From assembly GCF_016864575.1 (NCBI RefSeq), contig NZ_CP044127.1, forward strand, positions 372,001 to 436,000: DNA of 64,000 bases, in the 5' to 3' direction. This document shows, piece after piece, positions 52,621 through 61,096 of this stretch; position 1 is the stretch's first letter; each line of letters starts with the position of its first letter. Source of the stretch: Rhizobium sp. BG4. GTDB lineage: Bacteria; Pseudomonadota; Alphaproteobacteria; Rhizobiales; Rhizobiaceae. The notes under the pieces were generated by a model. It ran no database searches. It was not told the origin of the DNA and saw only the letters and a list, made by a program, of their open reading frames with translations. A program made the translations under genes and the position numbers.

Positions 52621-53490
52621 ATGACAGATGATGCACGCCGGCCAACCCCGCCCTATCCGGAGCAGCAGCAAAGCCCGCCAGGCAAAACGAGGGCCATGGA
52701 CCCGATTCCCGACCATGGCGAACAATCCTACAAAGGCGATGGCAAACTGAACGGCAAGGTGGCACTGATCACAGGTGCCGATTCAGGAATAGGCAAGGCT
52801 GTCGCGATCGCATTTGCCCGCGAGGGCGCCGACATTCTCGTCTCCTATCTGGACGTTGAAGAGGACGACGCGAAAGACACGGCAGAGTGGATTGCAAAGG
52901 CCGGCCGCAAGGCTGTGTTAGTCCCCGGCGACATCAAGTCCGAAGATCATTGCCGCTCCCTGGTTCAGCGCGCCGTCGACGAACTTGGAAGCATCGACAT
53001 TCTCGTCAACAATGCCGCCTTCCAACGCACATATGCTGATATCGGGGACATCACCGCGGAGGAGTGGGACGAGACGTTTCGCACCAATATCTACGCCCCA
53101 TTCTTCCTTTCCAAAGCTGCCGCTCAACACATGAAGGCCGGAAGTGCGATCATCAACACGACCTCGATCCAGTCGCGTCAACCCTCACCGCAGCTTTTGG
53201 CCTATGCGTCGACCAAGGGGGCAGTCCTGAACTTCACGGCTGGACTTGCCGAGATGCTTGCCGACAAGGGCATCCGTGTCAACGCGGTGGCGCCCGGTCC
53301 GATCTGGACCCCGCTCATTCCCTCGACAATGCCAGCCGAAAAGGCTGCCAAATTCGGCGAACAGACGCTGATCGGCCGCGCCGGGCAGCCAGCGGAATTG
53401 GCTGGCGCCTATGTCCTGCTGGCCTCCGACCTCGGCAGCTACATGACCGGCGCCGTCATCCCCGTGACGGGTGGCGAGGTAATGATCTAG
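52621..53490 (+). CDS. SDR-family oxidoreductase (YghA-like)
   Basis: A 289-residue NAD(P)-dependent dehydrogenase. The N-terminal 40-residue extension (PPYPEQQQSPPGKTRAMDPI) is typical of the YghA/glucose-dehydrogenase-like group. The SDR core has TGADSGIGKA (cofactor loop, near residue 47), DILVNNAA, the catalytic Ser-Tyr-Lys in TTSIQS and YASTKGA (near 205), and VNAVAPGPIWTPL. Start chosen at ATG 52621 with GGAG upstream. It is probably stress induced; the substrate is unknown. Confidence 0.9.
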   Translation: MTDDARRPTPPYPEQQQSPPGKTRAMDPIPDHGEQSYKGDGKLNGKVALITGADSGIGKAVAIAFAREGADILVSYLDVEEDDAKDTAEWIAKAGRKAVLVPGDIKSEDHCRSLVQRAVDELGSIDILVNNAAFQRTYADIGDITAEEWDETFRTNIYAPFFLSKAAAQHMKAGSAIINTTSIQSRQPSPQLLAYASTKGAVLNFTAGLAEMLADKGIRVNAVAPGPIWTPLIPSTMPAEKAAKFGEQTLIGRAGQPAELAGAYVLLASDLGSYMTGAVIPVTGGEVMI

Positions 53491-53503
53491 ATAGCAAGGC
53501 CAA

Positions 53504-53532
53504 CTGACAGCGTCGGCTCAAGACGCTGTCAG
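53504..53532. terminator. Stem-loop between SDR and mfd-like genes
   Basis: A perfect 11-bp inverted repeat CTGACAGCGTC / GACGCTGTCAG with a 7-base loop, 14 bases after the SDR stop. It has no T run; it may end transcription from either convergent gene. Confidence 0.5.
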
Positions 53533-53682
53533 CCGAAAGCCGCGCCGACCACGGGCCTCCTTCAGGAGTAGGCCCAACGCGAGCCAGATCGACAAAAGCC
53601 AGCTGATAACAATCGGTCCGCCTTCGCGGTCCACAAGCGATCTTTCTAAGCTTCAGGCGGAAAGCGGACGTTGATCGATGCA

Positions 53683-53714
53683 GGCGATGCGGCGATGCGG
53701 CGATGCGGCGATGC
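53683..53714. repeat. Four tandem copies of an 8-bp unit
   Basis: GGCGATGC repeated four times without mismatch, 23 bases beyond the stop of the mfd-like gene. It is non-coding as far as can be seen. Such repeats can vary in copy number. Confidence 0.85.
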
Positions 53715-53736
53715 GCCACGGTGACCGAGCCGCCGC

Positions 53737-56700
53737 CTAATGCAACGAGAGAAGCTTTTCGAAGAAAAACACACGTTCGGCGCCCGTCTGCGTTGCTCGC
53801 TCGAACACCACACGGTCGTCATGTCGAGACGATCCAGCATTTTTAAGCAAGGTGGTCAGCACCTTCGCCGGCGTTTTCGGGGTCACCGTGACTGCCAATG
53901 CCTTGGGGCCAGCCTCCAGTCTCGCCAAACCAAAGCGCGCCGCCGCAATTTGCAACCTGGTCAGCCGGAGCAAAATCAACAGGTCCTGAGGCGGATCACC
54001 GAACCGATCTTCGAATTCCTCTTCGAGATCGTCCACCTGCTCGATGGAGACCGCGTGCAGTAGGCGCACATGGAAATTGAACCGCACTGCCGGGTCCGAC
54101 ACGTAGTCGCGCGGGATGGAGCCGGAAACCCCGAGGTTGACGATCGAGCGCCGGTGATCCAACGCTTTTTGGCCACGCAGCTCCAACACGGCTTGCTCGA
54201 GGAGCCGTTGGTAAAGCCCGATGCCGATCGCCTTGATGTGCCCGCTCTGCTCCTCGCCGGCAACGTCACCTGCGCCGCGAAGGTCGAGATCTCGCATGCT
54301 GATGGAAAGTCCGGATCCGAGGCGATCGTTCTCGACAAGGGTAGATAGTCTCAACCGCGTTTCCTCCGAAACGTCGGCGCCCTCTTCGGTCACAAGGTAG
54401 GCAAAACCCTGCGCTCTCGCCCGTCCAACCCGACCGCGCAGCTGGTGGAGCTGCGCAAGCCCGAATTTATCGGCTCGCCAGATAAACATGGTATTGGCCA
54501 ACGGAACGTCGAGGCCATTTTCGATGATATTGGTCGCCAGCAGGACGTCCCCGTCGCCGCTGGCAAAACCAACGATTGCTTCGTCAATGTCTCCGGCCGA
54601 CATCTTCCCATGCGCGATCCCGATGGTAAGTTCCGGAACAATTGTCGCAAGGATTGCTTCGACTTCCCCGATGTCCTCGATCCTTGGGACGACAACGAAG
54701 CTCTGGCCACCTCGGCGAAATTCCCGCATCAGTGCCGTACGCATCGACGCCTTGTCAAATTGGCCAAGCGATGTTCTGACAGGCCGGCGTTTCGATGGCG
54801 CGGTGACCAGGAGATTGACCTCCTGGATGCCGATCATGGCAGACTGCAGAGTGCGTGGGATGGGGGTGGCGGACATCGCAAGTGTATGAAGCGCCGGCGC
54901 AAGTGCGCTCATCGCCCGCTTTTCTTTCAAGCCAAAACGGTGCTCCTCGTCAACGATTAGCAGACCAAGACGGGAGAAGGCCACGTCTTTCGCGAGAATG
55001 GCCTGTGTCGCGACAACAATGCTGATCTCGCCACTAACGAGCCCGGCCTTCACCGCCTTTGCGCCAGAAGGCTTGACCAGCCGCGACAGCATCGCGACCG
55101 AAACTCCTGTGTCACCAAAGCGGCGTTGGAACGTCGAGAAGTGCTGACGAGCCAGAACAGTCGTCGGCGCGATGACCACGACCTGGCCGCCGGCAAGAGC
55201 CACGGCCGCAGCTGCGCGTAACGCAATTTCGGTCTTGCCGAAGCCGACATCACCACAGATCAGCCGGTTCATCACCTGGCCTGAAGATAGGTCCGAAAGC
55301 ACGGCCTTGATTGCGGCCAGCTGGTCCGGCGTCTCCGAATAGGGAAACCGGCGGGCAAACCGGCTATACTCCCCGCGTGGCGCAACGAACCTTTTGGCTT
55401 TTGCCGCGTGCCGCTCACGGGCAAGCTTCATAAGATGACGGGCGGTCGACCCGATGTCTTTAACGATCCTTGCCTGGGTCTTTCGCCAGGCATCTGTGTG
55501 TAGTCGCTCGAGGGTGACGGACCCGGCTTGCGAGCCATATCGCCAGATCTTGCCGAATTCTTCGGTCGGCACCAACAGGGAAGCGTCATCCCGGAACTGG
55601 AGCCGGGCAGCATCCCTTTCATGCCCTTCTATTGCGACGCGCTCCAGATCAGACAGGATCGAAATACCGTGATCTTCATGAACGACCACGTCGCCGATTT
55701 CAATCTCAGGCTCGATCAGCGCAGAGCCGGTTGACGGCAGGGAGGCCAAATCTTCGCTTGCGGGGATAAGGGCGAGGTCCCGGTCTTCATCCACGAAACC
55801 TTCCTCAACGTCGCTTTCCACCCTGATGAGGCTACCAGCGCGCGCCTTCAGGACCGCATCCCACGCCGTTGCCTTGTCGCAAACGCGCCCGGACGTCTTT
55901 TCAACCCGCTGACACAGCGCATCCAGCGAACGGCCGCGGCCCGCTATGACGACCTTTCGTCCCCTTTGCAGGTTAGCAAGAGCGACATCCTCGCGAAACC
56001 TTCGAGGGTTTCCGGCCTCTTTAGCGGGCGGCAAGGCATCGCCTCCCCTCACGTCAAGCTCGACAGTCGCAAGCGTCGCAATCTGTGCATTCCATTCGGC
56101 GCGATCAAGGTAGAGGGAGCAAGGATGTGAACCGTCGTGAGCCCGGAACCTGTCATCTGCCTGGAGGGCGTCATCGACGATGCCGAGATATTCACCAAGG
56201 CGTGCTTCTGCTCCGGGCGCGAATGCCACGCGACACTGTCCGAGAACATCGAAAACGGTCGGCATGGAATCGTAGAGTTGCAGGAGGGCGAGCTCCATGC
56301 TGCGAGACGGCCTCTCCTCATTTATCCCGTCATCGGCAGGGATTGCCTCCGATGCCGGACCAAAGACCATCTCGTCTTGAAGTTCGGTCGTCCTTTGGGT
56401 CGCGGGGTCGTAGGATTTGAGTTCGACGACCTCGTCGTCCTCGCTCAGAACGATCCGCATCGGCGCTGCCGTTCCCGCGGGAAATATGTCGATGACCTCT
56501 TCTCTGATTGCGAGCTCCCCAGGCTCATCGGCCACGGTTTCGATCGCATACCCCGTGGAGCGGACAAACGCTTCGAACATCTGCCTGTCGAGGGGCCTCC
56601 CCGTCCTGACTGCAAAACGACTGTTCCTTATGATGTCCAGGGGTGGGATCCGCTGAAGGACAGCATTGAGCGAGGTGATCAGCAACCTTGGTGTCCGGCT

Positions 56701-57018
56701 GGGTTCGCTCCAGACACTCAAGGCGTCCATCCGCCTTCCCATGCAATTGCGAGATGGGGGAACACGGTTATAGGGCAAGCAGTCCCATGGTGGCAGCTCG
56801 ACGACGTCCAGGTCCGGAAACAGGCACCGGATCGAACGTGAGACGCGCTCCGCGGAGAGTTCACTCAAGGCAACGTAGCAGATCGACATGCGCGAGCTTT
56901 CAAGCAGGGCGGCAAGACGCGTCGCAACGAAGGCCGCCGGCGCCTTGCCCGGCGGACTTCTCTCGTCCGCGGACGGGAGTGGTGGCGGATCTGTGGCTTC
57001 GTATTCGGTAATGCGCAA
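53737..57018 (-). CDS. mfd: Transcription-repair coupling factor (Mfd-like helicase)
   Basis: A 1093-residue protein with the full Mfd layout: UvrB-like N-terminal module (residues about 25-330), a short linker domain, CarD-like RNA-polymerase-interacting domain (about 438-530, IEIGDVVVHEDHGISILSDL), RecG-type helicase with Walker A GDVGFGKTE near 589, DEEHRFG box and QLRGRVGRARAQG motif VI, and the C-terminal TRCF domain. It is slightly shorter than usual chromosomal Mfd (about 1150-1170 residues). It removes stalled RNA polymerase and recruits excision repair. On an accessory replicon it would be a second copy. Its neighbours are stress genes. Confidence 0.9.
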   Translation of the reverse strand: MRITEYEATDPPPLPSADERSPPGKAPAAFVATRLAALLESSRMSICYVALSELSAERVSRSIRCLFPDLDVVELPPWDCLPYNRVPPSRNCMGRRMDALSVWSEPSRTPRLLITSLNAVLQRIPPLDIIRNSRFAVRTGRPLDRQMFEAFVRSTGYAIETVADEPGELAIREEVIDIFPAGTAAPMRIVLSEDDEVVELKSYDPATQRTTELQDEMVFGPASEAIPADDGINEERPSRSMELALLQLYDSMPTVFDVLGQCRVAFAPGAEARLGEYLGIVDDALQADDRFRAHDGSHPCSLYLDRAEWNAQIATLATVELDVRGGDALPPAKEAGNPRRFREDVALANLQRGRKVVIAGRGRSLDALCQRVEKTSGRVCDKATAWDAVLKARAGSLIRVESDVEEGFVDEDRDLALIPASEDLASLPSTGSALIEPEIEIGDVVVHEDHGISILSDLERVAIEGHERDAARLQFRDDASLLVPTEEFGKIWRYGSQAGSVTLERLHTDAWRKTQARIVKDIGSTARHLMKLARERHAAKAKRFVAPRGEYSRFARRFPYSETPDQLAAIKAVLSDLSSGQVMNRLICGDVGFGKTEIALRAAAAVALAGGQVVVIAPTTVLARQHFSTFQRRFGDTGVSVAMLSRLVKPSGAKAVKAGLVSGEISIVVATQAILAKDVAFSRLGLLIVDEEHRFGLKEKRAMSALAPALHTLAMSATPIPRTLQSAMIGIQEVNLLVTAPSKRRPVRTSLGQFDKASMRTALMREFRRGGQSFVVVPRIEDIGEVEAILATIVPELTIGIAHGKMSAGDIDEAIVGFASGDGDVLLATNIIENGLDVPLANTMFIWRADKFGLAQLHQLRGRVGRARAQGFAYLVTEEGADVSEETRLRLSTLVENDRLGSGLSISMRDLDLRGAGDVAGEEQSGHIKAIGIGLYQRLLEQAVLELRGQKALDHRRSIVNLGVSGSIPRDYVSDPAVRFNFHVRLLHAVSIEQVDDLEEEFEDRFGDPPQDLLILLRLTRLQIAAARFGLARLEAGPKALAVTVTPKTPAKVLTTLLKNAGSSRHDDRVVFERATQTGAERVFFFEKLLSLH

Positions 57019-57226
57019 TGAAAATCTCGCTGTAAGGGGTCCGTTGCAAGAACAACGGATGCGGGTTGTTGTTCCGTGATCTGCTTCGTCAAAATCGCGT
57101 CGTTTCCAGGCTTGCCCGTCGCGCCTGCGGATTTCGTATCCCGTGTAAGCTTTCGTTCACGGCCCGATTAGTCGAACGTGTCAGGTATTGCACCAGCCCG
57201 GCGTTTCCCTGACCGTTTTCGAACGC

Positions 57227-57251
57227 GGAACTTTCCGTACGCGCCGTTGTT
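57227..57251 (+). promoter_or_regulatory. EcfG-like promoter (one mismatch)
   Basis: GGAAC, 16 bases, TGTT on the plus strand, 29 bases before ATG 57281. It could serve the small disrupted gene and the alcohol dehydrogenase beyond it. Confidence 0.4.
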
Positions 57252-57280
57252 AGGCACCAGACGATAAAGTCGGACAATTG

Positions 57281-57516
57281 ATGGGCATTGACGAGACTTC
57301 CACCACCGTGGCGTTTATCCTGGGCAACCTCCAGACGGACTATCGCCTGGCTTCGAGCGATAGCGGAACGATGCTGTATTCGGCTTCGCCATGCTCATAG
57401 CACCGTCAATCGTCAATTTTCCGCCCGCAGCGCGCTGGATCGTCCACGCGGTCGGCGTCCTTTCCATCGTGATCTCTCTGACCACGAGAACCCGCGCGGT
57501 CGGCACCGCATCTTGA
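57281..57516 (+). pseudogene. Possible small membrane protein with a frame break
   Basis: ATG 57281 opens a 40-codon frame (MGIDETSTTVAFILGNLQTD) that stops at 57403. The neighbouring frame, free of stops from about 57370, reads FGFAMLIAPSIVNFPPAARW and then a hydrophobic helix (WIVHAVGVLSIVISLTT) to TGA 57514-57516. The two are related by one missing base, as in the larger broken genes here. Together they would give about 78 residues. It ends 18 bases before the alcohol dehydrogenase start. Unknown family; speculative. Confidence 0.3.
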
Positions 57517-57534
57517 GACAACAAGGAGACAGTG

Positions 57535-58710
57535 ATGAAAGCACTCTGCTGGCATGGGAAAGGCGACATTCGCTGCGACAGCGTCCCAGATCCCAAAATA
57601 GAAAATGACCGAGACGCGATCATCAAGATGTCGGCCTGCGCGATTTGTGGGTCCGACCTCCATTTGATGGACGGCTACATCCCCTTCATGGAGAAGGGCG
57701 ATATTCTCGGCCACGAATTTATGGGCGAGGTGGTTGAAGTCGGTCGCGGCAACAAGAAGCTCAAGGTCGGCGACAGAGTGGTCGTACCCTTTACAATTTG
57801 CTGTGGCGAGTGCTCGCAATGCCTAAAGGGCAACTGGTCAGTCTGTGAGCGAACGAACCGCAATGCCGAGAACGCCACGAAGGCATTCGGCTATCCGACA
57901 GCGGGGCTGTTTGGATATTCGCATCTAACGGGCGCCTACGCCGGCGGACAAGCCGAATATGTGCGCGTGCCCTACGCAGATGTCTCCCCTATAATCATAC
58001 CGAACGGCATCTCTGACGAGCAGGCACTCTTCCTCGGCGACATTTTTCCGACCGGGTGGATGGCAGCGGCCAATTGCGAGATCGAGCCAACAGACATCGT
58101 TGCGATCTGGGGCTGTGGCCCGGTCGGCCAGTTCTGTATCAAGAGCGCACTTATGCAAGGCGCCGCCCGCGTCATTGCGATCGACAACGTACCAGAGCGT
58201 CTGGCTCTCGCCGCCGCAGCTGGCGCCAAAACGATCAATTTTGATGAAATCGAGGGTACCATCCCCGATCGCATCAAGGACATGACTGCTGGCCATGGCG
58301 CCGACAAATGCATCGATGCTGTTGGTGCTGAATCGCATGCAACGGCATCCTTTGATGCCATCGTCGATAAGGTAAAAGCCGCCACATTGCTTGGAACCGA
58401 CCGCCCGCATGTTCTCCGGACCGCAATAATGGCATGCCGTCCTGGCGGTATCGTCTCAGTTCCCGGCGTTTATGGCGGGTTCCTCGACAAGATCCCGTTC
58501 GGAGCGGCAATGAACAAGGGCCTGACGATCAGAACCGGCCAGACGCATGTCAACCGTTACTCGCTCGATCTCCTGCGCCGGATCGAGGAAGGCGAAATTG
58601 ATCCGAGTTTTGTAATAACCCACCGCGCGGACCTCGAACGCGGGCCCGAACTCTACGAGACGTTCCGTGACAAGAAGGACAATTGCATAAAGGTCGTTCT
58701 GACTGCGTGA
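57535..58710 (+). CDS. Zinc-dependent alcohol dehydrogenase (FdhA-like MDR)
   Basis: A 391-residue medium-chain dehydrogenase. Catalytic zinc ligands: Cys in CAICGSDLH near residue 37 and GHEFMGEVV near 62; structural zinc Cys cluster CGECSQCLKGNWSVC near 90-104; NAD fold GCGPVGQF near 193. The sequence and length match the glutathione-independent formaldehyde-dehydrogenase-like branch; the physiological substrate is unknown. ATG 57535 follows AAGGAG. A short frame of unknown function begins nine bases after its stop. Confidence 0.9.
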   Translation: MKALCWHGKGDIRCDSVPDPKIENDRDAIIKMSACAICGSDLHLMDGYIPFMEKGDILGHEFMGEVVEVGRGNKKLKVGDRVVVPFTICCGECSQCLKGNWSVCERTNRNAENATKAFGYPTAGLFGYSHLTGAYAGGQAEYVRVPYADVSPIIIPNGISDEQALFLGDIFPTGWMAAANCEIEPTDIVAIWGCGPVGQFCIKSALMQGAARVIAIDNVPERLALAAAAGAKTINFDEIEGTIPDRIKDMTAGHGADKCIDAVGAESHATASFDAIVDKVKAATLLGTDRPHVLRTAIMACRPGGIVSVPGVYGGFLDKIPFGAAMNKGLTIRTGQTHVNRYSLDLLRRIEEGEIDPSFVITHRADLERGPELYETFRDKKDNCIKVVLTA

Positions 58711-58719
58711 GAACCGATA

Positions 58720-58896
58720 ATGGAAGCCAACGACCTCAAGGCGGCTTGCCGCAAGTTCGAACATGAGCACGGCGTGGAGGCGTTCCTCGACGCCATCGCC
58801 GGGATCATGCCGACCGGATGGCCGCTCATAGGCTGGAGGCGAATTTTTTCGATGATGCCGATCAGAGGGCCGACGCGCCCTCCAGCCGAGTGTTGA
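58720..58896 (+). CDS. Small hypothetical protein downstream of alcohol dehydrogenase
   Basis: A 58-residue frame from ATG 58720, nine bases after the dehydrogenase stop. The first 30 residues (DLKAACRKFEHEHGVEAFLD...) look like a genuine amphipathic helix; the C-terminal half is less convincing and may be out of frame. No strong ribosome site of its own is seen. The family is not recognised. Confidence 0.35.
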   Translation: MEANDLKAACRKFEHEHGVEAFLDAIAGIMPTGWPLIGWRRIFSMMPIRGPTRPPAEC

Positions 58897-59206
58897 TCTC
58901 GCCCGCGGCCTGGATCGCTGGCCTTCAGCCGGTCTGTTTGCTCTGAGCGCCGCTGTCGGGCCCGGCCAGCCCGAGGACGGGTTGCTCGCCGAGCGTTTCA
59001 TTCTGAAAGATCGAAACTGCCCCTTCCCGTCCATCGAAGGAGCATTCGTTCCAGCGTGCAGGCGGAGGAACCGAGCCATGCGAGGCGGTCGCGAAGTGTC
59101 CGATAGGTGACATTTGCTGGCTGGAGCGTTGCGCAAGGTGGAGGGATTCTGTGAAATCCTACCGCACATTGCGCGAAGACCTGTCGTCTCCCATCGTGCT
59201 CGCCAA
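58897..59206. other. Intergenic region with a possible minus-strand remnant
   Basis: It lies between the convergent hypothetical and malQ genes. A 62-codon minus frame at 58925-59113 (including GREGAVSIFQNETLGEQPVL) has protein-like composition but no ribosome site. It could be the tail of a gene once following malQ. Confidence 0.3.
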
Positions 59207-61090
59207 CTAATGTTTTGGTCGCTCGTCCCGCATGGCGTCAGCGATTTCCTGAAGCAGCGGTAATCCGGAAAGCCGCTCAAGTGCCACAGATAGCTTTGGC
59301 TTCCAGTTCGGATAGGTGCCGCTCGTGCCCGGAATGTTGGTCGGTCGCTTTTCGGCCGTCATGTCGGCCAACCGAACCGCAGCAAGTACTGAGGCGGTCT
59401 TTGCTATGAAGCGATGTGCGCTGACGACCAGGTCTTTCAGCTTGTCGTCGTCGGCTCTCGGCGAAGGCAGGTGTTTGGGCGGGTTGGTACCCTCCTCTTT
59501 CAGCGCGACCTTCAGATCTTCTCGCTCATGCTGGCGTTGTTCTGAATGCGCTTTCGTCATCTCGGGTGGGACGATCCCATGTTCGGATCTGGCATTGATG
59601 TCCGCGCCACGCCACCAGCCTGCCAATGTCTGATGGTCGTGTGTGGAAATACAGGCGAGCGACAGACGCGGATATGCACCTGCCGGCGTGAAACCCTTCT
59701 GTCCCCGTTCATAAGACAGGATGCGATAAGAGAGGATATTGGCTTCAGCAAGATCCTCCTGCAGGCCTTCCGGCAGCATGCCGAGGTCCTCTCCGATCAC
59801 CAGGCAACGGTAATTTGATGAGGCTTCGGCCAGAATCTGTAGCAGCTCGTTTTGCGGGTAATCCACATAAGCACCTTCGTCGGGCGTACTGTCGAGCGGG
59901 ACGAGAAATAGCCGGCGCAGGGCTGCCGCATGATCGATCCTGATAGCGCCTGCGTACCGCATCGCAGCCGTTACCATTCGCCGAAATGGCGCGTTGTTGC
60001 CCGAAGCGATTTCTGCAGGATGATAGGCTGCCAAGTGCCAGTCCTGGCCCTGGGGAGCAAACGGATCGGGCGGACTTCCGACCGTTGCATCGGAGATGTA
60101 GTTGCCTTGTTCGCTCCAGGTTGCCGAGCCGTCAGTTGCTTCTCCGACAGCCAGGTCGAGGTAGAGACCGATACGCAGACCGGCGTTTTGCGCAGCGTCG
60201 GTGGCTTGTCTCAATTGGCGATGGCAAACCCATTGCAGCCAGATATTGAAGTCGATCTGGTCTGCATGCTCGTCGGCAAACGTTGCGACCTCTGCGTTCT
60301 CCGGCCGCTGATATTCCGCTGGCCAAGATGACCAACCCGCGCCGAGACCTTGATCAGCCATCACCGAGGACAAAGCGTCAAACAGCGCGTGACGGCGCAG
60401 GACCTCCCCACCCTCATCGACAAAGCGATCGAACGCTTGGCGATCTTCCGCTTGACGATCTGAAGAGGATCGCCAAGCCTGCCAGATGCGGCGCAAAACA
60501 GCCATCTTGGCCTCGGCCACCCCGCCGTAATCAACGAGATCGCTCGACCGCAACTGCCCTATCCGCAGATCGAGCTGCGGATCGCTTTTGAAGCCGGGGA
60601 CATGGTCGACCGCGATGTACAACGGATTGAGCATCTGCCGGCTTGATGGCTCGTAGGGGCTGCACCGGTCAGGATCGGCAAGGAAAGGCGCATGCAGAGG
60701 GTTAAGCCCGATGAAGTCGGCGCCAAGCGTCCCGGCAAAGCGGATGATGTCGATCAGGTCCTGGAAGTCGCCAATGCCCCAATTGCGTTCAGATCGCAGC
60801 TCGTAAAGCTGCAAGCTGATGCCCCATACTCGATCGGTCAGAAGAAAATCCGGCAGAAAAGCGCGCGGGATGGCTTTGCTGGAAGCTTTATGGGTGGCAT
60901 GCCGCCCAAGGCACTCGGCATCGCTGTCGACGCAGACGCCGAGCGCCGCAAGGATTTTTCGCTTCGTGTCGTCGCTAATCGCAACGTCCCCATTGTCTGG
61001 GCCTGGCCTTTTGAGGCTGATCCCGTGTTCTGTTGCCAGCTGGTTGAGACGCGCATTCGAAGGAGCGTCACTTTCTTTACGGGAGACCAT
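59207..61090 (-). CDS. malQ: 4-alpha-glucanotransferase (GH77)
   Basis: A 627-residue cytoplasmic enzyme that transfers alpha-1,4-glucan segments. GH77 landmarks: SLQLYELRSERNWGIGDFQD near residue 93, MRYAGAIRIDHAAALRR with the nucleophilic Asp near residue 390, CLVIGEDLGMLPEGL with the acid/base Glu near 440, and CISTHDHQTLAGWW. It starts six bases after the treZ stop and is clearly in one operon with it. The pair would recycle maltodextrins around trehalose or glycogen metabolism. Confidence 0.93.
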   Translation of the reverse strand: MVSRKESDAPSNARLNQLATEHGISLKRPGPDNGDVAISDDTKRKILAALGVCVDSDAECLGRHATHKASSKAIPRAFLPDFLLTDRVWGISLQLYELRSERNWGIGDFQDLIDIIRFAGTLGADFIGLNPLHAPFLADPDRCSPYEPSSRQMLNPLYIAVDHVPGFKSDPQLDLRIGQLRSSDLVDYGGVAEAKMAVLRRIWQAWRSSSDRQAEDRQAFDRFVDEGGEVLRRHALFDALSSVMADQGLGAGWSSWPAEYQRPENAEVATFADEHADQIDFNIWLQWVCHRQLRQATDAAQNAGLRIGLYLDLAVGEATDGSATWSEQGNYISDATVGSPPDPFAPQGQDWHLAAYHPAEIASGNNAPFRRMVTAAMRYAGAIRIDHAAALRRLFLVPLDSTPDEGAYVDYPQNELLQILAEASSNYRCLVIGEDLGMLPEGLQEDLAEANILSYRILSYERGQKGFTPAGAYPRLSLACISTHDHQTLAGWWRGADINARSEHGIVPPEMTKAHSEQRQHEREDLKVALKEEGTNPPKHLPSPRADDDKLKDLVVSAHRFIAKTASVLAAVRLADMTAEKRPTNIPGTSGTYPNWKPKLSVALERLSGLPLLQEIADAMRDERPKH

Positions 61091-61096
61091 GCAGAT

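Noticed and set aside
53683..53714. CRISPR-like repeat array
   Set aside because: Units are 8 bp and contiguous with no spacers, and no cas genes are present.
58456..59280. 274-codon minus frame overlapping the alcohol dehydrogenase end and the malQ end
   Set aside because: It overlaps two certain genes, has Arg/Pro/Ser-rich composition and no motif; only the short inner frame at 58925-59113 looked at all protein-like.
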